Shown in pieces: positions 17,601 through 25,232 of a DNA stretch of 64,000 nt. Origin of the DNA: Hydrogenoanaerobacterium sp032017025 (GTDB taxonomy: Bacteria; Bacillota; Clostridia; Oscillospirales; Ruminococcaceae). Within the stretch, counting starts at the first letter, position 1, and each line of letters begins with the position of its first letter. The notes beneath the pieces are model-generated. The model was not told the origin of the DNA and ran no database searches. It saw nothing but the letters and a program-made list of their open reading frames with translations. The DNA lies in contig NZ_DALZQO010000014.1 of assembly GCF_032017025.1 (NCBI RefSeq), positions 11,645 to 75,644 on the forward strand, given 5' to 3'. A program made the position numbers and the translations under genes.

Positions 17601-18969
17601 GCACCCGGAGGTTACCAGGTTTGAAGTTAAGGTTACCGCTGAGGACAAGACCACAATCAAAACCTACGTGATAGAAATTGCAAGAGCGAAACCCAGTGCA
17701 GATAATCTTCTCAAAAGCCTGTCGATTACGGGGCTCAAGGAGTTTAAGCCGATCTTCGTTCCCAGTAAGCAGAGCTATAAAGGAATCATCGCAGATGGCG
17801 GAAAATCGGTTGTCGTAACCGCTACTGCCAACCACCCGTATGCCATTATCAAGATTAACGGTAAAAAGGCCGAGAGCGGAAAACCGTTTGACGCCATTGA
17901 TGTGGTTGAAGTGGACAGCACAATAAACATTGAGGTTATTGCGCAAAACGGCACGGACAAGCGCAGCTACGACGTCAAGCTGACGAACGAGAACCTGATT
18001 GATAAGAGCAGCAATGCCGATTTGAGAAGCCTTGAAGTAAAAGATGGATATATGTCACCGGAATTTAAGCCGTCTATCTCCACCTATGAGGTTTCGGTTA
18101 AAGATGAAACCTCGTTTGTTGACATTATTCCGAGCGCAGCAGACAGATTGGCAAAGGTGCGGGTGCTTTCGGGTACGAAAGAAATCGGCGATGAGTACGG
18201 AGATTATTCTGAGGCGATTACAAACGGTGAGAACAATTTCACAGTGGAAGTCACTTCGCCCGATAAAACCACAGTAAAAAAATATTACATTAATGTTTTT
18301 CGCGGAGATGAGGAAAAGCAGGGCTTGCTAAAACCGATTACTCCGGATATAATTGATTTCAAAGGTTCCGACAATATTGTGGTAGATATTTCAAAATATG
18401 CCATGGTATCCGCAGATGTGTTTAACGAACTGAAAAAGTACCCGAACAAGGTCATTACCTTTGTGGGCAACGATTATTCCCTCCAGTTTAAAGCACGAGA
18501 TATCAAAAAAATAATCCCGCATGAAAAGGTGTACGATTTCTCAATGTTGTTCACTTCGCCCGATGAGGAAGCGATCTATGATTTGATGAGGGAGAAATCG
18601 GCAAACGACAAGCTGGAGCCGGTGATGATCTACTTTAAGCATCATGGTGAGCTGCCTGCGCCGACGACCTTTACCCTAAGCCTTGGGCAGAAGTACAAGA
18701 ACAAAAAGCTGTATTGGCACTACTACAATAAAGAACGCGACAGAATCGACTATTATGGCTATTTCAACACCAATTCTAAAGGTACGTTTGCCATAAAACT
18801 GGACCATTTTTCGACTTATTTTATTACAATTAAAATTGTAGTTGGCTCCGAAGACAAGAGTGGGGCAAACGGTGCTATGGGCGGAGGCAATTTAGGCCTT
18901 GTCGACCGTGTGAATCCCGATACCGGTGAGATGCATAGGCGGTACGGGATAGGGGGAGATAAGCCATGA
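14623..18969 (+). CDS. secreted multidomain protein with cadherin-like beta-sandwich repeats
   Basis: Protein of 1448 residues. A signal peptide covers about residues 1-27 (KRYLAFFLALVLLFTVPEAA). Residues 30-560 are beta-rich with no clear family. Six repeats of 100-120 residues begin near 562, 685, 799, 920, 1027 and 1131. Each starts with a (T/S/A)LxSLxI-type strand and ends in a T(A/S)(E/Q)(N/D)...Y.(L/V)x(I/V).R strand, the cadherin-like beta-sandwich pattern common in clostridial surface proteins. The end has no hydrophobic anchor, but NPDTG, a sortase-like motif, lies 18-14 residues from the C-terminus. It overlaps the downstream sortase gene by 4 bp and is behind a sigma-28-type promoter. 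A flagellum-associated surface or adhesion role is inference. Confidence 0.8.
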   Translation: MKRYLAFFLALVLLFTVPEAAFVTMAAPASAVPEVKFVGSESATAADVIEGNGAEVSIGTSTQYTLGSPPFIIQGMGGTAAAENITYNNATKSFSTKEGAAGTKPEGMERMESYSITANFFAITATGTALESWNDGAMAVDVTSESRMAILEKSSIKIKADSDEKEGNVRFSVVGTPTGAFSRYKDGATISGQRATGGKDPRPLEVNFWDGSSEGQKTDIKLLVYTKQGTIIPDSVPEKKEYKVTAGTTYEIVFSTAPSSPMIMRVWSAKAAASQLAKAVVNDVTKSKYVILTNKSDDYNWITTEFKLATEVPYFGAKFDIDWVWEWDQNDPYGSAAIEKIDNDGSTDDQNKTIKTTRAKVHKQESDVKGILKAKITCLIDGKPVADSVTEAEVPITVKGKGRPAYIKLLTQQVGGKDPTNIAPTEGASNKIENIPKNMDVYDNSVTGATETTNLPYRFYSTMYMGEKNAAAEYVIIHADDPNVLKIFMDGQPAAYAYNTKVNNPNPKGVGSIDLEFVAAKEGSTRIFFDFYCKGNGGRIEKYQTIETPIISVQDTTPRKDATLASLTLRRNNDKLFGLIAGEEYDYGFKPETTQYKFEVPFRDTAKITLVPVLNDKKAKKTIEVEIVAVDGTKQTSEVESGKPITVNLPDEGDTATVRITTTAQNPSIKMIYKLEITRAYKSIDSTLKDLKISNSKDTAQKNLLTGFKGSQTSYELSVPYSVKQVRVQATPNFIEAKAEIISPEPKKQNILSSTADLIDLGYGEGVNPTDIKVKVTAENEAYATEYSVAVRRLDPSTIATLDSLIITDNAENPITFTPKFNKDTLVYEMQIPYAVDSIKVKAKPTDANVSSIKVRDVYKSDDETKQWVDLKSDVLSAKILVDSTTDEKPVFNIPIKVTAEDEKTEVIYELEITREKPSDEASLTSLDIVDQNKKVIEYDFYPDTMQYTIPVAYESESVMFTPKAAFYAPYEITINGKKIKNGQQSYAFKLGKHPEVTRFEVKVTAEDKTTIKTYVIEIARAKPSADNLLKSLSITGLKEFKPIFVPSKQSYKGIIADGGKSVVVTATANHPYAIIKINGKKAESGKPFDAIDVVEVDSTINIEVIAQNGTDKRSYDVKLTNENLIDKSSNADLRSLEVKDGYMSPEFKPSISTYEVSVKDETSFVDIIPSAADRLAKVRVLSGTKEIGDEYGDYSEAITNGENNFTVEVTSPDKTTVKKYYINVFRGDEEKQGLLKPITPDIIDFKGSDNIVVDISKYAMVSADVFNELKKYPNKVITFVGNDYSLQFKARDIKKIIPHEKVYDFSMLFTSPDEEAIYDLMREKSANDKLEPVMIYFKHHGELPAPTTFTLSLGQKYKNKKLYWHYYNKERDRIDYYGYFNTNSKGTFAIKLDHFSTYFITIKIVVGSEDKSGANGAMGGGNLGLVDRVNPDTGEMHRRYGIGGDKP

Positions 18970-19814
18970 GAAAAGTATTGGTTTCGATTCTGGTTGTAGT
19001 AGTTGTTGCTGGTCTGGCGGTGGGGGGGTACCTTTTGATGGGCAACCTCCCGACATCTGCCGAACAGCCTGCCGAGCCGGCAAGTGTTGTGTTTGCAGAC
19101 GTGCGTGGGCCGATGCTGCCAACCGGCTCTCAGGCAGACACCAGCTTTTATGAGGTCACGCTCGCTCTGCAGCATGCTACCAGCCAAAACGAGGACACGG
19201 TTGGCTGGCTCCAGATTCCCAACACCGACATTAACAACAGTGTTCTGCAATCAAACAACAACATGTATTATCTGCGGCGGAATGAGAAAAAAGAAGATGA
19301 CATCTACGGATGCTATTTCACAGATTATGCATCTGAATTTGAAAGCAGAGATGCGCTTTCCGCCAATACCGTTATTTATGGGCACAGTGACCTGAAGGAT
19401 AACCCCGAAGGTCCCCGTTTTTCACAGCTTTTTCGTTTTACACAAAAGGAATTCGCGGAAAAGAACCGCACGGTTTATTTTTCGATTGACGGTGAGCAGA
19501 TGCAATGGCAGATTTTTGCAGCATTCTACACCGACCTGGACTTTAATTACATTACCCCCGATATGGATAGCGGCGCTTTAATTGCGATGGCCAACGAGGC
19601 AAAGGTGCGGTCTCTTTACGATTATGGTGTTTCTGTCTATCCCAATGATAAGGTACTTACCCTTTCTACCTGCAGCGTCAAATACGGCGACCGACGAGAC
19701 CAGCGCTTTGTTCTTATGGCAAAGCTGCTGCCTGCCGATGGTGCACCTGAGCAAGCAGTAGAACTAAAAGAAAATCCAAGCCCGAAGCAGCCTGTGTTTG
19801 CTTCGGCCACATAA
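18966..19814 (+). CDS. class B sortase
   Basis: Membrane-anchored transpeptidase of 282 residues. One N-terminal helix (residues 4-25, VLVSILVVVVVAGLAVGGYL) is followed by a linker. The catalytic core has His in NTVIYGHSD, Cys in LTLSTCS and Arg in RRDQRFVLMA. The YGH and TLSTC pattern and the spacing to Arg fit class B. Its ATG overlaps the stop of the cadherin-like gene (ATGA), so the two are translationally coupled and that protein is the obvious candidate substrate. Other clostridial class B enzymes recognise NPQTN- or PPKTG-like motifs. flgB follows after 14 bp. Confidence 0.88.
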   Translation: MRKVLVSILVVVVVAGLAVGGYLLMGNLPTSAEQPAEPASVVFADVRGPMLPTGSQADTSFYEVTLALQHATSQNEDTVGWLQIPNTDINNSVLQSNNNMYYLRRNEKKEDDIYGCYFTDYASEFESRDALSANTVIYGHSDLKDNPEGPRFSQLFRFTQKEFAEKNRTVYFSIDGEQMQWQIFAAFYTDLDFNYITPDMDSGALIAMANEAKVRSLYDYGVSVYPNDKVLTLSTCSVKYGDRRDQRFVLMAKLLPADGAPEQAVELKENPSPKQPVFASAT

Positions 19815-19828
19815 AGGAGGAAGGTCAA

Positions 19829-20194
19829 TTGCTGTACAACAATATGGAGTTTAAAGCAATGCAAAGCAGTCTGGACGCTCTTTGGATGAAGCAGAGGGTC
19901 ATCAGCGATAACATTGCAAACTATGAAACCCCGGGCTATAAGGCCAAGGCTGTAACATTCCAAAATGTTCTCAGCGACGCCGTTAAGTCACAAAGCGGAA
20001 AGAACGAATACCATTTTCAGGCGACCGTTTCAACCGATACCACAACATCTGTGCGCCCGGATGGTAATAACGTCAATATGGAAAAAGAAACAATTGAACT
20101 GTGGAAGAGCTATGCGCAATATTCTTATCTCACACAGAAAATCAGCGGGCAGTTCAGTAACATTCGTTATGTGCTCAATCAGGCAATGAAATAA
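19829..20194 (+). CDS. flgB: flagellar basal-body rod protein FlgB
   Basis: Proximal rod subunit of 121 residues. It carries the rod-family N-terminus (ALWMKQRVISDNIANYETPGYKA) and a C-terminal helix. The start is TTG at 19829, 8 bp after GGAGG; an ATG at 19844 is too far from the site. The gene is separated from fliE by a terminator and a riboswitch, although flgB, flgC and fliE are adjacent in most Firmicutes. Confidence 0.93.
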   Translation: MLYNNMEFKAMQSSLDALWMKQRVISDNIANYETPGYKAKAVTFQNVLSDAVKSQSGKNEYHFQATVSTDTTTSVRPDGNNVNMEKETIELWKSYAQYSYLTQKISGQFSNIRYVLNQAMK

Positions 20195-20206
20195 GGAGTG
20201 AAAGCA

Positions 20207-20641
20207 ATGGCATTTCTCAATTCGCTTAATATTGCGGGTTCTGCGCTTACCGCAGAACGTTTTCGCACCGATATTATTCTTCAAAACTTGGCAAACAGCA
20301 CCACGACCAGAACCGAAAACGGTGAGCCCTACCGCAGAAAACAGGTTGTGTTTGAGGAGCGTGGAATGACTTTTGAACAGAACCTCAAACAGGAACTGAA
20401 CAAAGCAAATTCGGGTGGTGTTCGGGTTGCACAGGTTGTAGAAAGCCAAAATCCGTTTACCCCCGTTTATGACCCTACCCATCCGCATGCAAATGAAGAT
20501 GGCTACGTTATGATGCCAAATGTAAATACGGCGGAGGAGCAGGTTGATTTAATGGCTGCAACAAGAGCGTATGAAGCAAATGCTACTGCGCTAAATGTTG
20601 TAAAGGCGATGGCGCTTAAGGCGCTGGAAATCGGTAAATAA
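20207..20641 (+). CDS. flgC: flagellar basal-body rod protein FlgC
   Basis: Rod subunit of 144 residues with N-terminal AFLNSLNIAGSALTAERFR and DIILQNLANSTT, a conserved YRRKQVVFEE and a C-terminal MAATRAYEANATALN helix. ATG at 20207 is 8 bp after GGAG at 20195-20198, better than the overlapping GTG at 20198. Confidence 0.94.
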   Translation: MAFLNSLNIAGSALTAERFRTDIILQNLANSTTTRTENGEPYRRKQVVFEERGMTFEQNLKQELNKANSGGVRVAQVVESQNPFTPVYDPTHPHANEDGYVMMPNVNTAEEQVDLMAATRAYEANATALNVVKAMALKALEIGK

Positions 20642-20656
20642 AGAAGAGGCAAAATA

Positions 20657-20693
20657 AAAAGCAGATAACAAGCTGATGTTGTTATCTGCTTTT
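20657..20693 (+). terminator. terminator after flgBC
   Basis: AAAAGCAGATAACA pairs with TGTTATCTGCTTTT. It ends the surface-protein/sortase/flgBC transcript and isolates it from the fliE operon. Confidence 0.92.
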
Positions 20694-20931
20694 ATTTGTA
20701 TAAATTATGTTTAGAAGGAAAAATTTTATCCAAATTTTTATTATCGTTTACAGCTTTAAGCTTTTTGCTAGAAAATGATATAATTATTTGTTAAAAATTG
20801 TATTTAGCAATAATTTTCGTAAAACTATCGTAAAAAATGCGTTAATTCTACAATAATTCTAAAATTTAGAAGAAAATATGCTGAAATAGTAAAATTTATT
20901 TACAATTTATTATTAATTTTTTCGACAAATA

Positions 20932-20960
20932 TTGACACATATTAGATTCTGGTTTATAAT
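20932..20960 (+). promoter_or_regulatory. sigma-A promoter of the fliE operon
   Basis: TTGACA at 20932-20937, exactly 17 bp, TATAAT at 20955-20960: a full consensus promoter. It lies about 140 bp before the c-di-GMP aptamer. The stretch 20700-20930 is AT-rich and shows no gene. Confidence 0.88.
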
Positions 20961-21105
20961 CAACAGTAGTAATGATATTATATTTTAAAACCATGCATTG
21001 ATTCTGGAAAGTTATACAAATTTGATGATGTTTCCATAAGTCTTCTATTGACGGACAGTTACCCCGGTTTATTTAGTGGCATAGCAGAAAACCAATTAAA
21101 AAAAT

Positions 21106-21190
21106 GTGAAAAAGGCAGGATTAACGAAAGTTAATTGCGCAAAGCTATAGGGTCTAAGTTCTTAGGAATATGACAGCCAGTTACCATAAT
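21106..21190 (+). ncRNA. c-di-GMP-I (GEMM) riboswitch
   Basis: All hallmark parts are present in order: AAAGGCAGG, a stem ATTAAC closed by a GAAA tetraloop and GTTAAT (21120-21135), GCGCAAAGC, the tetraloop-receptor stem with GGGTCTAAG, and ATATGACAGCCAGTTACC at the end. It is preceded by a consensus promoter and followed by a terminator at 21326-21379, then fliE. A c-di-GMP-I riboswitch upstream of flagellar genes that turns them off at high c-di-GMP is known from Clostridioides difficile. The same direction here is inference. Confidence 0.9.
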
Positions 21191-21194
21191 TTTT

Positions 21195-21218
21195 AACATA
21201 TGCAATTTTGCATATGTT
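21195..21218 (+). promoter_or_regulatory. perfect inverted repeat after the riboswitch
   Basis: AACATATGCAA (21195-21205), TT, TTGCATATGTT (21208-21218): 11 bp with no T tract behind it, so not itself a terminator. It may be an expression-platform hairpin or a protein site. Confidence 0.6.
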
Positions 21219-21253
21219 GATAGTGGTATGCGCTGTTTTAAATAAAGGAACTT

Positions 21254-21291
21254 ACCTTTTATCTGCTTAAAAAATATTAAGGATAATAGGT
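21254..21291 (+). promoter_or_regulatory. hairpin covering the leader-peptide ribosome site
   Basis: ACCTTTTATC (21254-21263) pairs with GATAATAGGT (21282-21291) with one mismatch. The right arm contains most of the AGGTGG ribosome site of the 8-codon ORF at 21298. Confidence 0.4.
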
Positions 21292-21297
21292 GGAAAT

Positions 21298-21324
21298 ATG
21301 AAAAAGAATAGATATTACATTTGA
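21298..21324 (+). CDS. possible leader peptide
   Basis: Eight codons, MKKNRYYI then TGA, with AGGTGG at 21288-21293 ahead of the ATG. The stop ends 1 nt before the left arm of the terminator at 21326, so a ribosome stopped here would cover that arm. It is short enough to occur by chance. Confidence 0.35.
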   Translation: MKKNRYYI

Positions 21325-21325
21325 C

Positions 21326-21379
21326 AAAGTTGATTATTACAGCGATAAGACGTTTTATTACTGTAGTGACAACTTTTTT
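21326..21379 (+). terminator. conditional terminator upstream of fliE
   Basis: AAAGTTG then TTATTACAG (21326-21342, one bulged A) pairs with CTGTAGTGA and CAACTTT (21361-21376), with T residues at 21374-21379. It lies between the riboswitch and fliE and is probably the expression platform. Confidence 0.75.
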
Positions 21380-21432
21380 ATATGTCTTTTTTTAATGAAC
21401 ACTTTTTATTACTTCAATACGGAGGAATCGTT

Positions 21433-21741
21433 ATGTTTATCGTACCAATCTCTCAAATGCCCGCTATTGCTCCTATCGAAAAAAGCGCGGTGCAGGCAGC
21501 TCGACCTGAAGCCAACACAGGAATGCCCTTTAAACAAATATTTGAAGAAGCGGTCGATAACCTGCGCGAAACTCAGGCTCAATCCAATGAGGATGCTTAT
21601 CGCCTTGCAATGGGGCAGGCAGACGACCTGCACAATATTATGATAAACTCGGAAAAAGCGGCAACAGCGCTGGAGCTTACTGTTCAGCTTACATCAAGAG
21701 CGGTCGCGGCGTATAACGAAATCATGAGAATGCAGATATAG
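21433..21741 (+). CDS. fliE: hook-basal body protein FliE
   Basis: Small protein of 102 residues linking the MS ring and the rod. Its C-terminal part (ALELTVQLTSRAVAAYNEIMRM) is the conserved family helix. ATG at 21433 follows GGAGGAA at 21421; an in-frame ATG at 21382 lies at the end of the terminator and is rejected. It is first gene of the riboswitch-controlled run to fapA. Confidence 0.93.
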   Translation: MFIVPISQMPAIAPIEKSAVQAARPEANTGMPFKQIFEEAVDNLRETQAQSNEDAYRLAMGQADDLHNIMINSEKAATALELTVQLTSRAVAAYNEIMRMQI

Positions 21742-21820
21742 TTTTATAGCTTTCGTTCTCAGCATTTTTTGTTTACAGCGGATGATGTTCTAAAAATATA
21801 ATTGATAGTTTGGGTGAAAT

Positions 21821-23404
21821 ATGGTTGAACAAGTAAAAAAGGGAATTCAGTCAACGAAAGAATACTGGACAAAACAGACGAAAAAGAAACAAATAATTAT
21901 TGGCGGCACTGCTGCCGGAATTATACTTTTTGCAGTTGTTGTAGCTGTTTTGATTAATTTGGCAAATGTTTCCTATAGCATCTTGTATCCGGGGATGAAC
22001 CCCGAAGAAAGTGCAGAGGTTTTTGCCGCATTACAAAGCAGGTCCATTCCCGTACAACGCAATGCGGCGGGCGAGGTGTTGGTTCCGAGCGACCAAGTTG
22101 GCAATGCAATGTTGGATATGTCGGCACTGGGGTACCCAAAAACCACACTTCCGTTTGATATTTTTTCAAACAATGCCGGTTTCACAACAACAGAATTTGA
22201 GAAGAAGCAGTATCTGCTGATGAATCTGCAGGATCGAATCGAAAGAACTTTAAAGCAGATGAATGGTGTGAAAAATGCGGTTGTCACACTGAATGTTCCG
22301 CAGGAAAGCACCTACGTTTGGGACGAGAAGACGACGAAAAGCACAGGTTCTGTTTCTTTAAGTCTGCTTCCGGGGTACAACATGTCACCGGAAAAGGTAT
22401 CTGCACTTAAGAACCTTGTGGCCTCCAGTGTGCCGCAACTCCTTCCGGAGGATGTAACGATTATCGATTCTGCTACAATGAAGGAGATTCCCTCGGCTGA
22501 AGAAAGTGCCAGTAGCAGCCTGTTAGGGTTGGAGCGGCTGGGCTTTGAAGCGGAAGTGGAAAAGAAGCTGGAAGAAAAAATCCTCAAAGTGCTTTCGCTA
22601 GGTTACGGGCCCGACGACATTATGGTCGCTGCCACCGTTGTCATCGATTATGATCGAATGATTACCGAAAACATGCAGTATGTTCCCGAAGCAAACGGAA
22701 ACGGCATCAAGGAACATGAAAATGAGCAATACGCTATGGATAAGGACAAGGTGGCACAGGGGATTCCGGGGGAAGAAAACAATACCGATATTCCGGAATA
22801 CGTCGATCAAGACGGTGACGGAACGTTGGATTATATCGACTACACAAAAGATGTAGATTATTTGGTGAGCTACATAAAGCAGCAGATTGAAAAAGACTAT
22901 GCTCAGCTGAAAACAGCATCTGTTGCTGTTACCGTGAAAGATGCAAACCTCACCCCACAAAAGAAAGAGGCTTTGGTTGAAACAGCCTCAAAGGCTACCA
23001 ACATTGCCCCTGAGAATATCTCTGTAAACAACTTTATAATAGATAACGGCAATGCGGTACCCGCGGGCGGCGGGGCGATTACCCGAATACTGCAGTCGAA
23101 ACCGTTCTGGATTGCAGGAGCAGTCGCAATTCTTACCCTCATAATTGTGTTGATACTCCTTCTCACCCGCAAGAAGAAAGTTGTTGAAGAAGAGGATGAA
23201 ACCCAACCAGAGATTGAAATGCCGAAAGTAGACGTTTCGGCAATGCAGAAAGAAATTGATGAGCACCGCAAGAATCTGCGGGAGCAGGCACAGGCATTCA
23301 GCTCTATGGATAATGCAATATCCGATGAGGTGCGTGAATTTGCGAAAAACAATCCCGAAATTACGGCAACGTTGATTCGAGCATGGCTGAAGGAGGGCGA
23401 ATAG
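21821..23404 (+). CDS. fliF: flagellar MS-ring protein FliF
   Basis: Membrane ring subunit of 527 residues. Transmembrane helices lie near 28-48 and 432-452, with the ring-building periplasmic domains between them (YSILYPGMNPEESAEVFAAL and related blocks). The C-terminal tail (SDEVREFAKNNPEITATLIRAWL) is the FliG-binding motif. Confidence 0.97.
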   Translation: MVEQVKKGIQSTKEYWTKQTKKKQIIIGGTAAGIILFAVVVAVLINLANVSYSILYPGMNPEESAEVFAALQSRSIPVQRNAAGEVLVPSDQVGNAMLDMSALGYPKTTLPFDIFSNNAGFTTTEFEKKQYLLMNLQDRIERTLKQMNGVKNAVVTLNVPQESTYVWDEKTTKSTGSVSLSLLPGYNMSPEKVSALKNLVASSVPQLLPEDVTIIDSATMKEIPSAEESASSSLLGLERLGFEAEVEKKLEEKILKVLSLGYGPDDIMVAATVVIDYDRMITENMQYVPEANGNGIKEHENEQYAMDKDKVAQGIPGEENNTDIPEYVDQDGDGTLDYIDYTKDVDYLVSYIKQQIEKDYAQLKTASVAVTVKDANLTPQKKEALVETASKATNIAPENISVNNFIIDNGNAVPAGGGAITRILQSKPFWIAGAVAILTLIIVLILLLTRKKKVVEEEDETQPEIEMPKVDVSAMQKEIDEHRKNLREQAQAFSSMDNAISDEVREFAKNNPEITATLIRAWLKEGE

Positions 23405-23406
23405 CT

Positions 23407-24414
23407 GTGGCACTACGAACACAATCTTCTATCGAAAAAGCAGCAGCTGTCGTCATTGCACTGGGCGCAGAAAACGCTTCAAAGGTTTATAAATACCTAC
23501 ATGAAGACGAAATAGAAATGCTCTCTCTCGAAATTTCCAAAATGAGCACCTTGCCTGCGGATGATATGAAAGAGATCATTGAAGATTTCTACGGACTTTG
23601 CGTTACCCAAAAGGTTATGACCGAGGGCGGTGTAGAATACGCGCGGGACGTACTGGAAAAAGCGTTTGGACAGCAGCAGGCACTTTCACTGATGGAGCGC
23701 GTGTCAAAGTCTTTACGTACAAAAGCATTCAACTTTATCCGCAAGGCAGACTACAAAAGCCTTATGAATATTATTCAAAACGAACATCCGCAAACAATTG
23801 CATTGCTTTTATCCTATGCAAGGGCAGACCAGGCATCTATGATTATTTCAGAGCTGTCTAAGGACAGGCGAATTGATGTAGTGGAGAGAATTGCAAAGCT
23901 CGACAGAGCGTCTCCTGAGATCATCAACCTTGTTGAGCGAGAGCTGGAGAAAAAATTTGCCGCAATTGTTTCGGTGGATCTGATGGAGATTGGCGGACTC
24001 AACTATGTGGCTGATATTATGAACCACGTAGACCGCGGTACCGAAAAGAATATCTTTGATGAGCTAAACAACAAGGACCCGCAGCTTGCCGAGGATGTCA
24101 GAAAGCTGATGTTTGTTTTCGAAGATATCACATTCCTCGACAGTATGTCGATTCAGCGGTTTATCAGGGAGATCGATACCAAAGATCTGGCGGTTGCGCT
24201 CAAGGCGGCAAATCCCGATGTATCAGCAGTTATCTTCCAGAATATGTCCAAGAGAATGCAGGAGTCTATCCGTACCGATATGGAGTATCTGCACAATGTA
24301 AGGCTGCGTGATGTAGAAGATGCACAGCAAAAGATTGTATCGATTATCCGCAAGCTGGAAGAGGAAGGCGAACTGGTAATCTCCAAGGGAGGAAAGGATG
24401 ACATCATTGTCTAA
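23407..24414 (+). CDS. fliG: flagellar motor switch protein FliG
   Basis: Rotor protein of 335 residues that contacts FliF, FliM and the stator. The N-terminal domain is IEKAAAVVIALGAENASKVYKYL; the middle domain has the EHPQTIALLLSY motif; the C-terminal torque helix region includes MFVFEDITFLDSMSIQRFI. GTG at 23407 lies 10 bp after GGAGG; an ATG at 23383 would overlap the end of fliF. Confidence 0.96.
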   Translation: MALRTQSSIEKAAAVVIALGAENASKVYKYLHEDEIEMLSLEISKMSTLPADDMKEIIEDFYGLCVTQKVMTEGGVEYARDVLEKAFGQQQALSLMERVSKSLRTKAFNFIRKADYKSLMNIIQNEHPQTIALLLSYARADQASMIISELSKDRRIDVVERIAKLDRASPEIINLVERELEKKFAAIVSVDLMEIGGLNYVADIMNHVDRGTEKNIFDELNNKDPQLAEDVRKLMFVFEDITFLDSMSIQRFIREIDTKDLAVALKAANPDVSAVIFQNMSKRMQESIRTDMEYLHNVRLRDVEDAQQKIVSIIRKLEEEGELVISKGGKDDIIV

Positions 24415-25189
24415 GATTATTAAATCTGCCAATGCGTTTGAAGTTGAAAGTACGGTCATGCTCAGCGATGTGAGCATCCCAGCTCAAACCCCTGATATTT
24501 CGGGGCAAGAAGACGACGACTGTGCTGCAGAACAGAAAAGAGAAAGCTTAGATATTGATTTGCAGTTAGCCCAAGTAAAAACGATGGGCGAGGCAATTCT
24601 AAGCAGTGCAAAAATAGACGCGGACAGGCTTATGGCACAGACAATGGAAACCCTTAGTCAACAAAGAGAATCTATGCTGCGGGAGGTTACCGCGCAGGCA
24701 GAGAAAATTCGTTTGCGAGCGTATGAGCAAGGGCGGGCCGAAGGGATGCAAAATGGTCTGAACTCGTTCGATAATGAACTCACCCAAATTAATACCATGG
24801 TTTCACAGCTGCAAGATAAACAGGCAGAGCAGCTTGCGTTACTTGAAGACAGTGTAGCAACGTTCGCATTGGAAATTGCAGAAAAAATCTTAAACAAGCA
24901 AATTCAGCAAGATGAATGCGAAATGGAGGAACTGGTTCGGGCCGCAATAGCAGCAGGTAAAGAAAGAAACAACGTAACGGTTGAACTTTCTCAAGCAATG
25001 CCACAGCTAATTTCTTCGTTGCAGCAAAAGCTCTACGGTCTAAACACAAGTTGCGAAACGGTGGAGTTGCGGGCTGTAGATTTGCCCGCAGGCACCTGCC
25101 GAATTGAATCGCCGGATGGCATTGTAGATGCGTCTATCTGGGTTCAGCTGGAGAATTTAAAAGCACAATTGGAAGACATCGGGCAATAG
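24398..25189 (+). CDS. fliH: flagellar export regulator FliH
   Basis: Protein of 263 residues that binds and restrains the FliI ATPase. A long coiled coil covers about residues 40-160, followed by a globular C-terminus. It overlaps the end of fliG by 17 bp and precedes fliI, the normal order. The sequence is weakly conserved, so position carries much of the call. Confidence 0.88.
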   Translation: MTSLSKIIKSANAFEVESTVMLSDVSIPAQTPDISGQEDDDCAAEQKRESLDIDLQLAQVKTMGEAILSSAKIDADRLMAQTMETLSQQRESMLREVTAQAEKIRLRAYEQGRAEGMQNGLNSFDNELTQINTMVSQLQDKQAEQLALLEDSVATFALEIAEKILNKQIQQDECEMEELVRAAIAAGKERNNVTVELSQAMPQLISSLQQKLYGLNTSCETVELRAVDLPAGTCRIESPDGIVDASIWVQLENLKAQLEDIGQ

Positions 25190-25232
25190 AAATGCTGCCC
25201 AACAATTAACATACAAAGTGTGGTGATGGGAT

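Noticed and set aside
21195..21218. Palindrome after the riboswitch as the operon terminator
   Set aside because: No T tract follows; the T-tailed hairpin at 21326 fits better.
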